From Acidithiobacillus_B sp049965315 (GTDB lineage: Bacteria > Pseudomonadota > Gammaproteobacteria > Acidithiobacillales > Acidithiobacillaceae): a stretch of 64,000 nt of DNA. Where the stretch lies: contig NZ_JBMFWL010000003.1 of assembly GCF_049965315.1 (NCBI RefSeq), positions 1 through 64,000 on the forward strand, written 5' to 3'. The notes beneath the pieces were generated by a model, which was given only the letters and a program-made list of their open reading frames with translations, ran no database searches and was not told the DNA's origin. This document shows, one piece after another, positions 41,412 to 50,258 of the stretch. Positions within the stretch are counted from its first letter, which is position 1; each line of letters starts with the position of its first letter. A program made the translations under genes and the position numbers.

Positions 41412-42743
41412 CTAGCTGAACCATTCTTCGCCCGTCTGCTGCGGATGCGGCAGTACCTGCACCAACTGGATACGCGGGCCCTCGCGTTTGAGCACCAGCA
41501 CATCAAAATCCGGAAAGACCACCCGCTCGCCCTCGTCGGGCAGGCGCTCCAGGCGGCGCATCAAGAGACCACCCACCGTATCCGCTTCGCTTTCCTCGAT
41601 GGGAAAATCCAGCGCCCGTTCCAGCGAGTAGACGGACAAGCTGCCGGAACCGATCAGACTGCCATCGGCGCGGCGCTTCCAGTCGAACTTGTGATGCCGG
41701 AATTCATCCTGAATTTCGCCCAGCAATGCCTCCAGGACATGATCCAGGGTAACAAATCCGGTGATGGTACCCAAATCATCCACGACCAGCGCAAAATGCG
41801 GATGGCCACTGCGAAAATGCGCCAGGAGGTCCATGGCCGGAAGGTGCTTGGGCACCGCCGGCAAGGGCCGCAACAGGCGGCGCAAGTCCGGCTCGGCGTT
41901 GCGGCCGGCAAAGGCCGCAAAGGCGTCTTTGACGTGCAACAGGCCCACCACATGCTGGCGATCGCCGGCACAGACCGGGTAGCGGGTGAAACGATGGCGC
42001 TCCATGACCTGGCGATTGGCCGCCGCCGAATCGTCCAGCAGCAGGCACACCATCTCGGCCGCCGGACGCATGAGATCCCCCGCCGTCAGTTCGGTAAATT
42101 CCAGCACCCGTTCCAGGATATCGCCGGTGCGTCGCCCCAGCGCCCCCTGGGCCTGACTCAAGGCCAGGATCATGCTGAGTTCGTCCCGGGTATGGGGCGC
42201 ATCCTCTGCGGCACGCTGGCCGTTCAGGCGGAATAGCCGCAGAACCAGGCTGGACGCCCCGTTGAGCACCCGAATGGCCGGATAAAAAAGCCAATAAAAG
42301 GCATAAAGGGGCACCCCCGTCCACAGGGAAACCGCTTCCACCTTACGGATGGCCAGGGATTTCGGCACCAGCTCGCCCAGGACGATGTGGGTAAAAGAGA
42401 TGAGCGCAAAGGCGATGGTGAAGGACAGCGCCGCCCGCACTTCGCCATGCCCGATACCCCATGCCGCAAAGACCGGCTGGAACAGCCGCGCCACCACCGG
42501 CTCCCCCACCCAGCCCAGGGCCAGTGAGGCCAGGGTGATGCCGAGTTGGGTAGCGGAGAGGTAAACATCCAGATGACGGCTCATGGCCAGGAGGATGCGG
42601 CCCCGCAGTCCAAAGTCCTGAGCCATGGTCCGCGCCCGCGTCCCGCGCAGGCGAACCAGGGCAAACTCCGCGGCCACAAAAAAACCGTTGAGCAAAATGA
42701 GCAGGAGGGCTAGCAGCAGACCCAGGAGGTCATGCACCATCAT
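41412..42743 (-). CDS. CNNM/HlyC-CorC family membrane protein with CBS pair
   Basis: 443 residues from ATG 42743. An N-terminal DUF21/CNNM transmembrane domain (LLALLLILLNGFFVAAEFALVRLRGTR then SATQLGITLASLALGWVGEP and FTHIVLGELVPKSLAI) precedes a CBS pair (about 205-330: DLMRPAAEMVCLLLD and ITGFVTLDHVLEALLGEIQDE). A C-terminal CorC_HlyC domain (SLIGSGSLSVYSLERAL, DTVGGLLMRRLERLPDEG) closes the protein. Family members are linked to magnesium or cobalt handling, and labels such as hemolysin are historical. A TTG at 42752 in frame is a less likely start. Ribosome-binding site is weak. A separate CBS protein lies directly upstream. Confidence 0.9.
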   Translation of the reverse strand: MMVHDLLGLLLALLLILLNGFFVAAEFALVRLRGTRARTMAQDFGLRGRILLAMSRHLDVYLSATQLGITLASLALGWVGEPVVARLFQPVFAAWGIGHGEVRAALSFTIAFALISFTHIVLGELVPKSLAIRKVEAVSLWTGVPLYAFYWLFYPAIRVLNGASSLVLRLFRLNGQRAAEDAPHTRDELSMILALSQAQGALGRRTGDILERVLEFTELTAGDLMRPAAEMVCLLLDDSAAANRQVMERHRFTRYPVCAGDRQHVVGLLHVKDAFAAFAGRNAEPDLRRLLRPLPAVPKHLPAMDLLAHFRSGHPHFALVVDDLGTITGFVTLDHVLEALLGEIQDEFRHHKFDWKRRADGSLIGSGSLSVYSLERALDFPIEESEADTVGGLLMRRLERLPDEGERVVFPDFDVLVLKREGPRIQLVQVLPHPQQTGEEWFS

Positions 42744-42772
42744 CACCCGCAAAAAGAGAGGAAAGCCTCAGA

Positions 42773-43363
42773 TCAACTGGAACTAGCAAGGAGATGTTCC
42801 AGCTCCGCAAAACTCTGCACCACACCCGTCGATTGGATCTTGACCCCCAACTGTCGGCCGATCTGGCTGATGGAAAAGATCCCCCGGATCTGCGGCGGGT
42901 CACCGGCCTCCATGACCAGAGCGTGCTGTCGTCCCGCCTCGCGCAGGGTGAGCACCACATCCCCGACGGTGGAGCGCTCCACCTCGGCGAGATCCAGGAC
43001 CTCGATCTGGCCCTCCGGCACCATGATTTCTCCCACTTTCACGGCATCACGCGGGATCCGGTTTTCGGCGGCGAGCCGCACGGGTTTTTCGCCCATGATG
43101 TCACGGGCCGTAACCAGACCGACCACGGCGGCGTACTCCCCCAGCACCAGGAGCAAACGCACCCCGGCATGCATCATGCGCTGCATGGCCACATCAATGG
43201 CGCTATCGGCCGGAATCGTCACGGCAGGCACCCGGCGCAGATCGGTCATCACCGCAAGGGCCGGATCGGTAATCTCCACCCGCGCCGGCAAGCCGCTATC
43301 GAAAGAGCAAATCAGCGTGCCGGGCAGGAGCCGGCTGCGATGTAAGGGGCGGAATCTGGTCAT
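42773..43363 (-). CDS. CBS-domain protein
   Basis: 196 residues from ATG 43363, after GGAGACAATGAC. Two CBS repeats are visible: LRRVPAVTIPADSAIDVAMQ with GVRLLLVLGEYAAVVGLVTARDI, and VGEIMVPEGQIEVLDLAEVE with RQHALVMEAGDPPQIRGIFS. The first 50 residues (RFRPLHRSRLLPGTLICSFD) belong to no domain I know. No transmembrane helix. Placed 29 bases before the CNNM-type gene, with which it is probably transcribed. A regulatory role towards that transporter is conceivable but not shown. Confidence 0.88.
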   Translation of the reverse strand: MTRFRPLHRSRLLPGTLICSFDSGLPARVEITDPALAVMTDLRRVPAVTIPADSAIDVAMQRMMHAGVRLLLVLGEYAAVVGLVTARDIMGEKPVRLAAENRIPRDAVKVGEIMVPEGQIEVLDLAEVERSTVGDVVLTLREAGRQHALVMEAGDPPQIRGIFSISQIGRQLGVKIQSTGVVQSFAELEHLLASSS

Positions 43364-43479
43364 GTCATTGTCTCCATAAGTCGGTTTTTCGATAAACGGC
43401 CGCAGCATTCATCGCGAATCGATTGCATCAGGGAAAAACAGGCCGAGCAGGGGATCCCATGCCTTCAGCATAGCGCAAA

Positions 43480-44679
43480 TCACGGCACGGCCATGGCGGC
43501 AAAGCCGCGCAGGAGATCATCACGCAGGTCGTCGACATGTTCCAGACCCACGCTGATGCGCAGCAGGCCGTCCCCGATCCCCGCCGCCGCCCGCGCCTCG
43601 GGGCTGATCCGGCTATGGGTGGTGCTGGCGGGATGGGTAACCGTGCTTTTCGTATCGCCCAGATTGGCGGTCAGGGACAGGAGACGCAGACCGTTGACGA
43701 AGCGCCAGGCCGCCGGCTGCCCCCCGCGCACGTCAAAAGAGAGTATTCCACCCGGCAGGCTTTGCTGTGCCGCCGCCAGGCTGCGCTGGGGGTGACTCGC
43801 CAGCCCCGGATAATAGACCCGCGCCACCTCCGGCCGCGCCTCCAGCCACTCCGCCAGCGCCTGGGCATTCTGGCAGTGCCGTTCCATGCGCAGGGCAAGG
43901 GTCTCCAGCCCCTTGAGCTGAACCCAGGCATTGAAGGGGCTCAAACTCGGGCCCGCCGTGCGCACGAAATTGCGCGGCCCGGTGAGCATCTCGGCGCTGC
44001 CGCAGATGGCCCCGCCCAGGGTTCGCCCCTGACCATCCAGGTATTTGGTCGCCGAATGCACCACCAGATCCGCCCCCAGGGAGAGGGGCCTTTGCAGGGC
44101 CGGGGTGCAAAAACAGTTATCCACCACCAGCCAAGCGCCATGCCCATGGGCGAGATCCGCCAGGGCGCGGATATCGCCGATCTCCGTCAGGGGATTGCTG
44201 GGCGTTTCCAGAAAGAGCATGCGGGTATTGGGGCGCAGCGCCGCCGCCCAGGCCGCCGGATCGGCAAGGGCCACAAAACTGGTCTCCACGCCAAAACGCC
44301 CCAGGATATTGCTCAGCAGTTGCACCGTGGTGCCAAAAATGGAACGGGAGGCAATGACATGGTCGCCCGCCTGCAGAAGGCCCATGAAGGTGGTCAGGCA
44401 CGCCGCCATCCCCGATGCCGTGGCCAAACCTGCCTCGGCGCCTTCCAGAGCCGCCAGCCGCTCCTCAAAGGTGCGCACGGTGGGATTGGTGAAACGCGCA
44501 TAGATATTGCCCGGGCTGCGGCCCGCAAAGCGCGCCGCAGCCTCCTCCGCCGACTGGAAGACAAAACTGGAGGTAGGAAAAATCGGCTCGCTATGTTCCT
44601 GCTCTGCCGTGCGATGGATCCCGGCACGGATGCCCAGGGTTTCGGGCCGCAGGCCCTCTTGCCAGTCTTGGGCGCTCAT
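43480..44679 (-). CDS. metZ: O-succinylhomoserine sulfhydrylase
   Basis: Cys/Met metabolism PLP enzyme, 399 residues, converting O-succinylhomoserine and sulfide to homocysteine (direct sulfhydrylation). N-terminus LRPETLGIRAGIHRTAEQEHSEPIFPTSSFVF is MetZ-like. The PLP lysine is in DLVVHSATKYLDGQGRTLGG, with YARFTNPTVRTFEERLAALE and C-terminal LTANLGDTKSTVTHPASTTH. Cystathionine gamma-synthase is the alternative, but MetZ directly after purF is a familiar arrangement. ATGA overlap with purF. Last gene of the leuB-to-metZ run. Confidence 0.93.
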   Translation of the reverse strand: MSAQDWQEGLRPETLGIRAGIHRTAEQEHSEPIFPTSSFVFQSAEEAAARFAGRSPGNIYARFTNPTVRTFEERLAALEGAEAGLATASGMAACLTTFMGLLQAGDHVIASRSIFGTTVQLLSNILGRFGVETSFVALADPAAWAAALRPNTRMLFLETPSNPLTEIGDIRALADLAHGHGAWLVVDNCFCTPALQRPLSLGADLVVHSATKYLDGQGRTLGGAICGSAEMLTGPRNFVRTAGPSLSPFNAWVQLKGLETLALRMERHCQNAQALAEWLEARPEVARVYYPGLASHPQRSLAAAQQSLPGGILSFDVRGGQPAAWRFVNGLRLLSLTANLGDTKSTVTHPASTTHSRISPEARAAAGIGDGLLRISVGLEHVDDLRDDLLRGFAAMAVP

Positions 44680-46121
44680 CGCACCTCCTGCATGAGATAT
44701 AGTTGGCGAGGACCCTTCCCCTCGGGGGTCGGCAACGGGTAATCATCACTAAAACACGCGTCGCAGTACCCTTTCTCGCGCCCGCCTACGGCTTCATACA
44801 AGGCATCCAGGGTAATATAGCCCAGGGTATCGGCGCCGATCATCTTGCGCACTTCCTCGATACTGTGCTGCGCGGCAATGAGCTGAGAGCGGTCCGGCGT
44901 ATCGATGCCGTAGTAACAAGGCCCAATGGTGGGCGGTGCGCTCACCACGAAATGCACCTCCCTGGCACCGGCCGCGCGGACCAGATTCACGATCTTGGCG
45001 CTGGTGGTACCGCGCACGATGGAGTCATCCACCAGGATCACCCGTTTACCGCGCAGGATATGGGGCTGTGCGTTGAGTTTGACCTTTACGCCGAAATCGC
45101 GGCCCCGTTGCGCCGGCTGAATGAAGGTACGTCCCACATAGTGGTTACGGATGAGCCCCAGTTCGAAAGGCAGCCCCGACTGCTCCGCATAACCCAGGGC
45201 GGCGGCGACCCCGGAATCGGGGACCGGCACCACCACGTCGGCATCGCGGGGATGCAGCTTGGCCAGGGCACGGCCGATCTGCTTGCGCGCCGAATAGACA
45301 TGGATGCCATCCAGCACGCTATCGGGACGAGCGAAGTAAATATACTCGAAAACGCACATGCGCCGCGCTTCCGCAGTAAAGGGGCGGCGGCTTTCGATAC
45401 CCTCGCGGGAGATGATGATCAGCTCCCCCGGCTCGATATCACGCACGAATTCGGCGCCCATCAGATCCAGGGCACAGGTCTCCGAGGCCAGAACAAAACC
45501 ACCGGACTCAATCAGTCGCCCCAGCACCAAGGGACGGAAGCCCAGGGGATCGCGCACGCCAATGAGCCGCGTCTCCGTCAGACAGACCAGTGAATAAGCC
45601 CCGGAGACCTGCCGCAGCGCCGCCGCCAGACGTGATCCCGCATCATTGCCCGGCATCCGCGCCAGGAGATGCACGATCACTTCCGTATCCATGTCGGTAT
45701 GGAAAATGGCGCCCTCCCGCTCCAATTGGGTGCGCAAGGCATCGGCATTCACCAGATTGCCGTTATGGCCGATGGCAAAGGCGCCATGCCGATAATTGAT
45801 GAACACCGGCTGGGTATTGCGCAGGACCGAATCTCCAGCCGTCGAGTAGCGCACATGGCCGATGGCCTGCTGACCCGGCAACTTGGCAATCTCTCCCGGC
45901 CCAAAGACCTCCGCTACACGCCCCATCCCGCGCTGGGCGTAGAGCTTGCCCTCTTGCGCCGAGACGATGCCGGCGGACTCCTGGCCCCGATGCTGCAAGG
46001 CATAGAGGCCCAGATAGGCGAGGTTTGCGGCCTCGGGGTGGCCAAAAACGCCGATGACCCCACACTCGTCGTGAAAGTGATCATCATCCTGCGTGGAATG
46101 GTAAAGGGCTTCATTTTGCAA
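44676..46121 (-). CDS. purF: Amidophosphoribosyltransferase
   Basis: First committed step of purine synthesis: PRPP plus glutamine to phosphoribosylamine. About 481 residues. The glutaminase nucleophile is the Cys of DECGVIGVFGHPEAANLAYL. The PRPP site is in RVILVDDSIVRGTTSAKIV. No ATG lies in frame before that Cys. I chose TTG 46121 (GGAG about ten bases upstream), which overlaps the cvpA end and leaves a leader of about 20 residues before the Cys. This means a propeptide must be cleaved, as in the Bacillus-type enzyme, or another start is used. A TTG at 46145 is also possible. Confidence 0.92.
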   Translation of the reverse strand: MQNEALYHSTQDDDHFHDECGVIGVFGHPEAANLAYLGLYALQHRGQESAGIVSAQEGKLYAQRGMGRVAEVFGPGEIAKLPGQQAIGHVRYSTAGDSVLRNTQPVFINYRHGAFAIGHNGNLVNADALRTQLEREGAIFHTDMDTEVIVHLLARMPGNDAGSRLAAALRQVSGAYSLVCLTETRLIGVRDPLGFRPLVLGRLIESGGFVLASETCALDLMGAEFVRDIEPGELIIISREGIESRRPFTAEARRMCVFEYIYFARPDSVLDGIHVYSARKQIGRALAKLHPRDADVVVPVPDSGVAAALGYAEQSGLPFELGLIRNHYVGRTFIQPAQRGRDFGVKVKLNAQPHILRGKRVILVDDSIVRGTTSAKIVNLVRAAGAREVHFVVSAPPTIGPCYYGIDTPDRSQLIAAQHSIEEVRKMIGADTLGYITLDALYEAVGGREKGYCDACFSDDYPLPTPEGKGPRQLYLMQEVR

Positions 46122-46605
46122 GGGAACTTGACTCCAGCAGGGCAACGGCGGGCCCTGTCACCGCGTGGGAGACCAAGACGACCCCGGCCTGGGCCAGCCA
46201 GGACTGTCGCCACCAGGAGGCCTGTGCCAGCGCCGAAGACTGCACGCCGAAGGCCAACACCGCAATCAACAGCACACCGCGCAAGACGCCAAAAAATGCC
46301 CCCAACAGTCGGTCAGGGCCGCCCAAGCCCACCCCGTAAAAGATCTTGCGAACGAGCAGGGCCAGCAGCGTACCAGCGATCACAAAGCCAAGGAAGATGA
46401 GCAGGTCGGCCAGGGGTATTCGCAGCCATTGGGGGACCACCGGCGGCAGGGCGGGCGCGAGTCCGTGGGGGCCGAAGCGCCAGGCCGCATAAAGACCCAG
46501 GACCCAGGCCAGCAGCGACAGCACTTCGCGAATCATCCCCCGCAATAGTCCGAACAGCGCCGAAACGACGACCACCCCCAACGCCATGCCATCGACCCAG
46601 AGCAT
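46111..46605 (-). CDS. cvpA: CvpA-family membrane protein
   Basis: 164 residues from ATG 46605, five bases after AGGAGG. A GTG six bases upstream abuts the ribosome-binding site and is unlikely. Four hydrophobic segments: MALGVVVVSALFGLLRGM, LSLLAWVLGLYAAW, LADLLIFLGFVIAGTLLALL and GAFFGVLRGVLLIAVLAFGV, with the signature GLLRGMIREVLSL. Named from colicin V production. Its general role is unsettled. It sits before purF, as in many proteobacteria. Confidence 0.92.
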   Translation of the reverse strand: MLWVDGMALGVVVVSALFGLLRGMIREVLSLLAWVLGLYAAWRFGPHGLAPALPPVVPQWLRIPLADLLIFLGFVIAGTLLALLVRKIFYGVGLGGPDRLLGAFFGVLRGVLLIAVLAFGVQSSALAQASWWRQSWLAQAGVVLVSHAVTGPAVALLESSSLAK

Positions 46606-46614
46606 AGGCACCTC

Positions 46615-47265
46615 CTAAGGCCAGTGCCGCGGGAAACCCGAGAGCCGGAGATCCTGCCGCAGCCGGGCCGTGACCGCCATGGCTGCGGCCCGATCCGGAA
46701 GCGGCCCGATCCATACGTGTTGTAAAGCGCTATCCGGCAATACTGCCAGACGCCCACTAAACCCTCTGCTGCGCACTCGCTCCAAGAGTTGCCGAGCCGG
46801 TCGCAGCGTGCCAAAGGCGCCCACTTGCACATACCAGCCCGGGGCAGGACGCGCTGGTTCCGTTGCGGCCAGCGGCGGATGTCCGAGCGATGACGGAGAC
46901 AGCGCCGCTGGATTCGTGATCGGGCTCGGCTGGCTTGCCGCGCGGCCTGGCCGCTCCACCATCGCCGTCTTTGACCCGGATGGCCATGCCTTGCGGGAAA
47001 TGACGGGCGCCGCCGCTGCGGCCCGCGGGGAAAGCGGCTCTGCACGTATGGGGCTTGGGGGCGGCGGCGCGGAGGGAGCGGGCGCCATGGCGGCGGATTC
47101 CCCGTGCAAGGGCAAAAGCACGGTCGGCCCCGCGACGCGGGGCATCTCGGGAACCTGCCGATGCCCGAGATAAAAGGCCATCCCGACACCCAGGAGCAAC
47201 ACCGGGAGCGCGAGCATCACCGCCCGCCAACCCCGCTGGCCGGTTGCGCCGCCATCCCCCGCCAT
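46615..47265 (-). CDS. SPOR-domain protein (DedD-like)
   Basis: 216 residues. A short cytoplasmic head (MAGDGGATGQRGWRA), one transmembrane helix (VMLALPVLLLGVGMAFYLG), a Pro/Ala-rich linker of about 90 residues and a C-terminal SPOR domain (GWYVQVGAFGTLRPARQLLERVRSRGF to HVWIGPLPDR). SPOR domains bind denuded peptidoglycan at the septum. Start ATG 47265 shares a base with the folC stop (TAATG). It corresponds in position to dedD in the folC-dedD-cvpA-purF cluster, although only the domain plan is shared visibly. Confidence 0.88.
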   Translation of the reverse strand: MAGDGGATGQRGWRAVMLALPVLLLGVGMAFYLGHRQVPEMPRVAGPTVLLPLHGESAAMAPAPSAPPPPSPIRAEPLSPRAAAAAPVISRKAWPSGSKTAMVERPGRAASQPSPITNPAALSPSSLGHPPLAATEPARPAPGWYVQVGAFGTLRPARQLLERVRSRGFSGRLAVLPDSALQHVWIGPLPDRAAAMAVTARLRQDLRLSGFPRHWP

Positions 47266-48551
47266 TATCCCTCCTCCACCAGCCACGCCGCCGGCAATTG
47301 GCTCACCGTATGAAAGGATCCAAAGACCAGCAAGCAATCCCCCTGACCCAAGCCCCGCCGCGCCGCGTCCACGGCCTCAGGCACTCCCGGATGCGCGGTG
47401 CCGGATCCCACGCCGAGAACCTGGAGCACCTGTATCAGCTCCCCGGCTGTGGCCGCACGCGTCGTATCGTTAATATTGACACAATGCCAGGCATCTACCA
47501 AGGGCAGCAAAGGGGTCAGGTTGCCGGCCAAGTCCTTGTCTTTCAACATGCCCACCACGGCATGGCAGCGGCCCCCTCCCTTCCGGGCGGCCAGAAAGGC
47601 GGCGAGCTGACGGATCGCCTGGGGGTTGTGCGCCACATCGGCAAGCAGTATCGGTCCCGCCGGACCCCACGGCCGCAATTCCTGACAACGGCCCGGCAAG
47701 CGCAGCCGCTCCGTCCCCTGCGCCAAGGCTTGTACCGGCACCGGCAGACGCTTCTGCAGCAGTTGGACGCTCGCCCAGGCCACGGCGATGTTCGTCCACT
47801 GTCCTTCTCCGCAAAGGCGGGGAGGAGGCAAGGGAAGGCGCACGCCCCCCCATCCCTCCCAGACCCTTTTCCCGCCATGGCCGTCCACCCGGAAATCCCG
47901 CCCCAAGCGGTATAAGGGCGCATTTAGGACGCGGGCCTGGGCCTCCACACTGGGACAGGGATCCAGATCGCCATATACGGCCGGCACCTGCGGGCGCAGA
48001 ATCCCGGCCTTTTCCCGGCCGATGGCCGCGCGGCTGGCTCCCAGCCAGGCCTGATGGTCGAGATCCACGGTTGTGACCACGCTGCAGTCGGGAGTAAAGG
48101 CATTGACCGCATCCAGGCGCCCGCCGAGGCCGACTTCGAGGATGGCGACATCCACCGCCGCCGCCGCGATCATGAGTACCGCCGCCAGGGTGGATATTTC
48201 AAAAAAAGTCAGCGGCGTAGCGGCGCTGGCGTCTTTCACTCGCCACAGATGGGTCTGCCACAACTCTGCCTTGGCGACACGCCCATCAAGGCGCAAGCGT
48301 TCCTCGAATCGCCACAGATGCGGGCTGGTATAAGCGGCGGTATGGTAGCCCGCAGCGGCGTAGATGGCCTCCAGGGTCGCCACGGTGGAACCCTTGCCAT
48401 TGGTACCCGCAACCAGAATGGTGGGCATGGGCAAGCGCGCCTGCAGGTCCAGGCGCGCCATCACCGCCTGCATACGCTCCAGGCCCATGACCATCCCTTC
48501 GGGCGGGCCGGCAAGGGCGCTGACCCAGGCGCTAAGGGGATCCATGCCCAT
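47265..48551 (-). CDS. folC: Folylpolyglutamate synthase / dihydrofolate synthase
   Basis: Mur-ligase-fold enzyme, 428 residues, adding glutamate to dihydropteroate or folates. P-loop ILVAGTNGKGSTVATLEAIY, then YTSPHLWRFEERLRLDG, AILEVGLGGRLDAVNAF, and TVDLDHQAWLG with the metal-binding His. REKAGI and LLADVAHNPQAI complete the core. The conserved H of the DHxxxLG motif is present. Start at ATG 48551 or the in-frame ATG 48545, and GAAGGG precedes both. accD ends eight bases upstream. Confidence 0.94.
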   Translation of the reverse strand: MGMDPLSAWVSALAGPPEGMVMGLERMQAVMARLDLQARLPMPTILVAGTNGKGSTVATLEAIYAAAGYHTAAYTSPHLWRFEERLRLDGRVAKAELWQTHLWRVKDASAATPLTFFEISTLAAVLMIAAAAVDVAILEVGLGGRLDAVNAFTPDCSVVTTVDLDHQAWLGASRAAIGREKAGILRPQVPAVYGDLDPCPSVEAQARVLNAPLYRLGRDFRVDGHGGKRVWEGWGGVRLPLPPPRLCGEGQWTNIAVAWASVQLLQKRLPVPVQALAQGTERLRLPGRCQELRPWGPAGPILLADVAHNPQAIRQLAAFLAARKGGGRCHAVVGMLKDKDLAGNLTPLLPLVDAWHCVNINDTTRAATAGELIQVLQVLGVGSGTAHPGVPEAVDAARRGLGQGDCLLVFGSFHTVSQLPAAWLVEEG

Positions 48552-48558
48552 ACACCCT

Positions 48559-49443
48559 TCAGCCAGCAGTCTCGACCCCCCGCAGAATGCCCAGCATCTC
48601 CGCAATCACCGAGCGCAGTCGACGACGATCGACAATCTGGTCAATGGCCCCATGTTCCAGCAGGTATTCCGCGCGTTGGAAACCCTCGGGCAATTTTTCC
48701 CGGATGGTTTGCTCGATGACGCGCGGGCCGGCAAAACCGATGAGGGACTGGGGTTCGGCAATGAGGATATCGCCGAGGGTCGCAAGGCTTGCGGAAACGC
48801 CGCCCATGGTGGGATCCGTAAGCACCGATATATAGGGAATGCCGGCCTTGGCGAGCCGCTCCACGGCCGCTGCCGTCTTGGCCATCTGCATCAGGGAGAA
48901 CAGACCCTCCTGCATCCGTGCCCCACCGCTGGCGCTGAAGCATACCAGGGGACAACGTTCCCCCAGGGCCGTCTCGGCGGCCTTGGCGAAGCGGGCGCCC
49001 ACCACCGACCCCATGCTGCCGCCCATGAACTCGAAGGCAAAGGCCGCCGCCACCAACGGCCGCCCCTGCAGCAGTCCACGCATCACCACCAGCGCATCCT
49101 TCTCGCCGGTCTTGGCCTGGGCCTCGGCCAGCCTTTCCTTGTAGCGCTTTTGATCCTTGAAGCGCAGGGGGTCGACGGGGAGATATTGCGCCGCGATCTC
49201 CAGGCGCGGCTCGGCGTCCAGGAAAAAATGCAGACGCTGCCGGGCGCTAATGCGCTGATGGTGGCCGCAATGGGGGCAGACATAGAGATTCTCTTCCAGT
49301 TCCGTACGATACAAGACGGCCTGACAGGTCGGGCACTTGGACCACAGGCCTTCGGGAACCGAGCGCTTCCCCTCGGCGGCTTTTGCCGCCGGCATGGTGT
49401 TTTTTTTGATTTTCGGCGGCAGGATACGATCAAACCAGCTCAC
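48559..49443 (-). CDS. accD: Acetyl-CoA carboxylase carboxyltransferase subunit beta
   Basis: 294 residues. N-terminal zinc ribbon CPTCQAVLYRTELEENLYVCPHCG, then the carboxyltransferase core: FEFMGGSMGSVVGARFAKAAE, VCFSASGGARMQEGLFSLMQMAK and TDPTMGGVSASLATLGDI, with GFAGPRVIEQTIREKLPEGFQ. It transfers carboxylate from carboxybiotin to acetyl-CoA with AccA. Starts at GTG 49443, whose GTGA overlaps the trpA stop. trpA-accD-folC is the usual order. Confidence 0.96.
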   Translation of the reverse strand: MSWFDRILPPKIKKNTMPAAKAAEGKRSVPEGLWSKCPTCQAVLYRTELEENLYVCPHCGHHQRISARQRLHFFLDAEPRLEIAAQYLPVDPLRFKDQKRYKERLAEAQAKTGEKDALVVMRGLLQGRPLVAAAFAFEFMGGSMGSVVGARFAKAAETALGERCPLVCFSASGGARMQEGLFSLMQMAKTAAAVERLAKAGIPYISVLTDPTMGGVSASLATLGDILIAEPQSLIGFAGPRVIEQTIREKLPEGFQRAEYLLEHGAIDQIVDRRRLRSVIAEMLGILRGVETAG

Positions 49444-50258
49444 GCGGATGCCCCCCCAGGCGCAGCAATCGCCTTGGCGAGGGGCGCCATGAAGGCCTGC
49501 GCCGCGGCGAGCACCTCGGCATCGGACGTACAGGCACTCAACCGCTCGACCAGCGCACTGCCCACCACCACGGCATCCGCGCCGGGGGCCACCAAAGCCA
49601 CCGTCTGCGCATCGCGAATGCCAAAACCAATGGCCACCGGCATGGACAGGGTCTGGCGCAGGCTGGCCACCCGGTCCAGCACTTCCTGCCAGTCAGCCTG
49701 TGCTGCCCCGGTAATGCCCCGCAAGGAAACATAATAGACAAAACCGCTACCAATGGCCTTTACCGCCGCCACCCGTTCCGCACCGCTGGTGGGGGCCAGC
49801 AGAAAAATGGGATCGATTTGATGGTTTTTGAGCAGTTCCGCATAATCGCTGCCCTCTTCCGGCGGCAGATCCACGAGGATCACCCCATCCACCCCGGCGT
49901 CCTTGGCGGCCAGGGCAAAGGGCTCCGCCCCCATGGCCTCCACCGGATTCAGATAACCCATGAGAATGATGGGGGTGTGCTGATTATGCAGGCGAAACTC
50001 GCGCACCCACTCCAGGACCATGCGCATCTTGACGCCGCGCGCCAGGGCGCGCTCACTGGCGCGCTGGATCGTTGGGCCATCGGCCATGGGGTCGGAAAAA
50101 GGCACCCCCAGTTCGATGGCATCGGCCCCCGCCGCCACCAGGGCGTGCAATAGGGGCACCATCACCGCCAAGGAGGGATCCCCCGCCGTTACAAAGGGAA
50201 TGAGCGCCGCCCGCTCCTGCTTTCCCAAACCGGCAAAAAGACCGCTCAGACGGCTCAT
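49440..50258 (-). CDS. trpA: Tryptophan synthase alpha chain
   Basis: 272 residues, TIM barrel that cleaves indole-3-glycerol phosphate to indole. Catalytic Glu in ADAIELGVPFSDPMADGPTIQ, with Asp in VDGVILVDLPPEEG. The phosphate site is in VAIGFGIRDAQTVALV, with loop 6 as VSLRGITGA. Start ATG 50258 overlaps the trpB stop by ATGA, and the end overlaps accD. Confidence 0.97.
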   Translation of the reverse strand: MSRLSGLFAGLGKQERAALIPFVTAGDPSLAVMVPLLHALVAAGADAIELGVPFSDPMADGPTIQRASERALARGVKMRMVLEWVREFRLHNQHTPIILMGYLNPVEAMGAEPFALAAKDAGVDGVILVDLPPEEGSDYAELLKNHQIDPIFLLAPTSGAERVAAVKAIGSGFVYYVSLRGITGAAQADWQEVLDRVASLRQTLSMPVAIGFGIRDAQTVALVAPGADAVVVGSALVERLSACTSDAEVLAAAQAFMAPLAKAIAAPGGASA

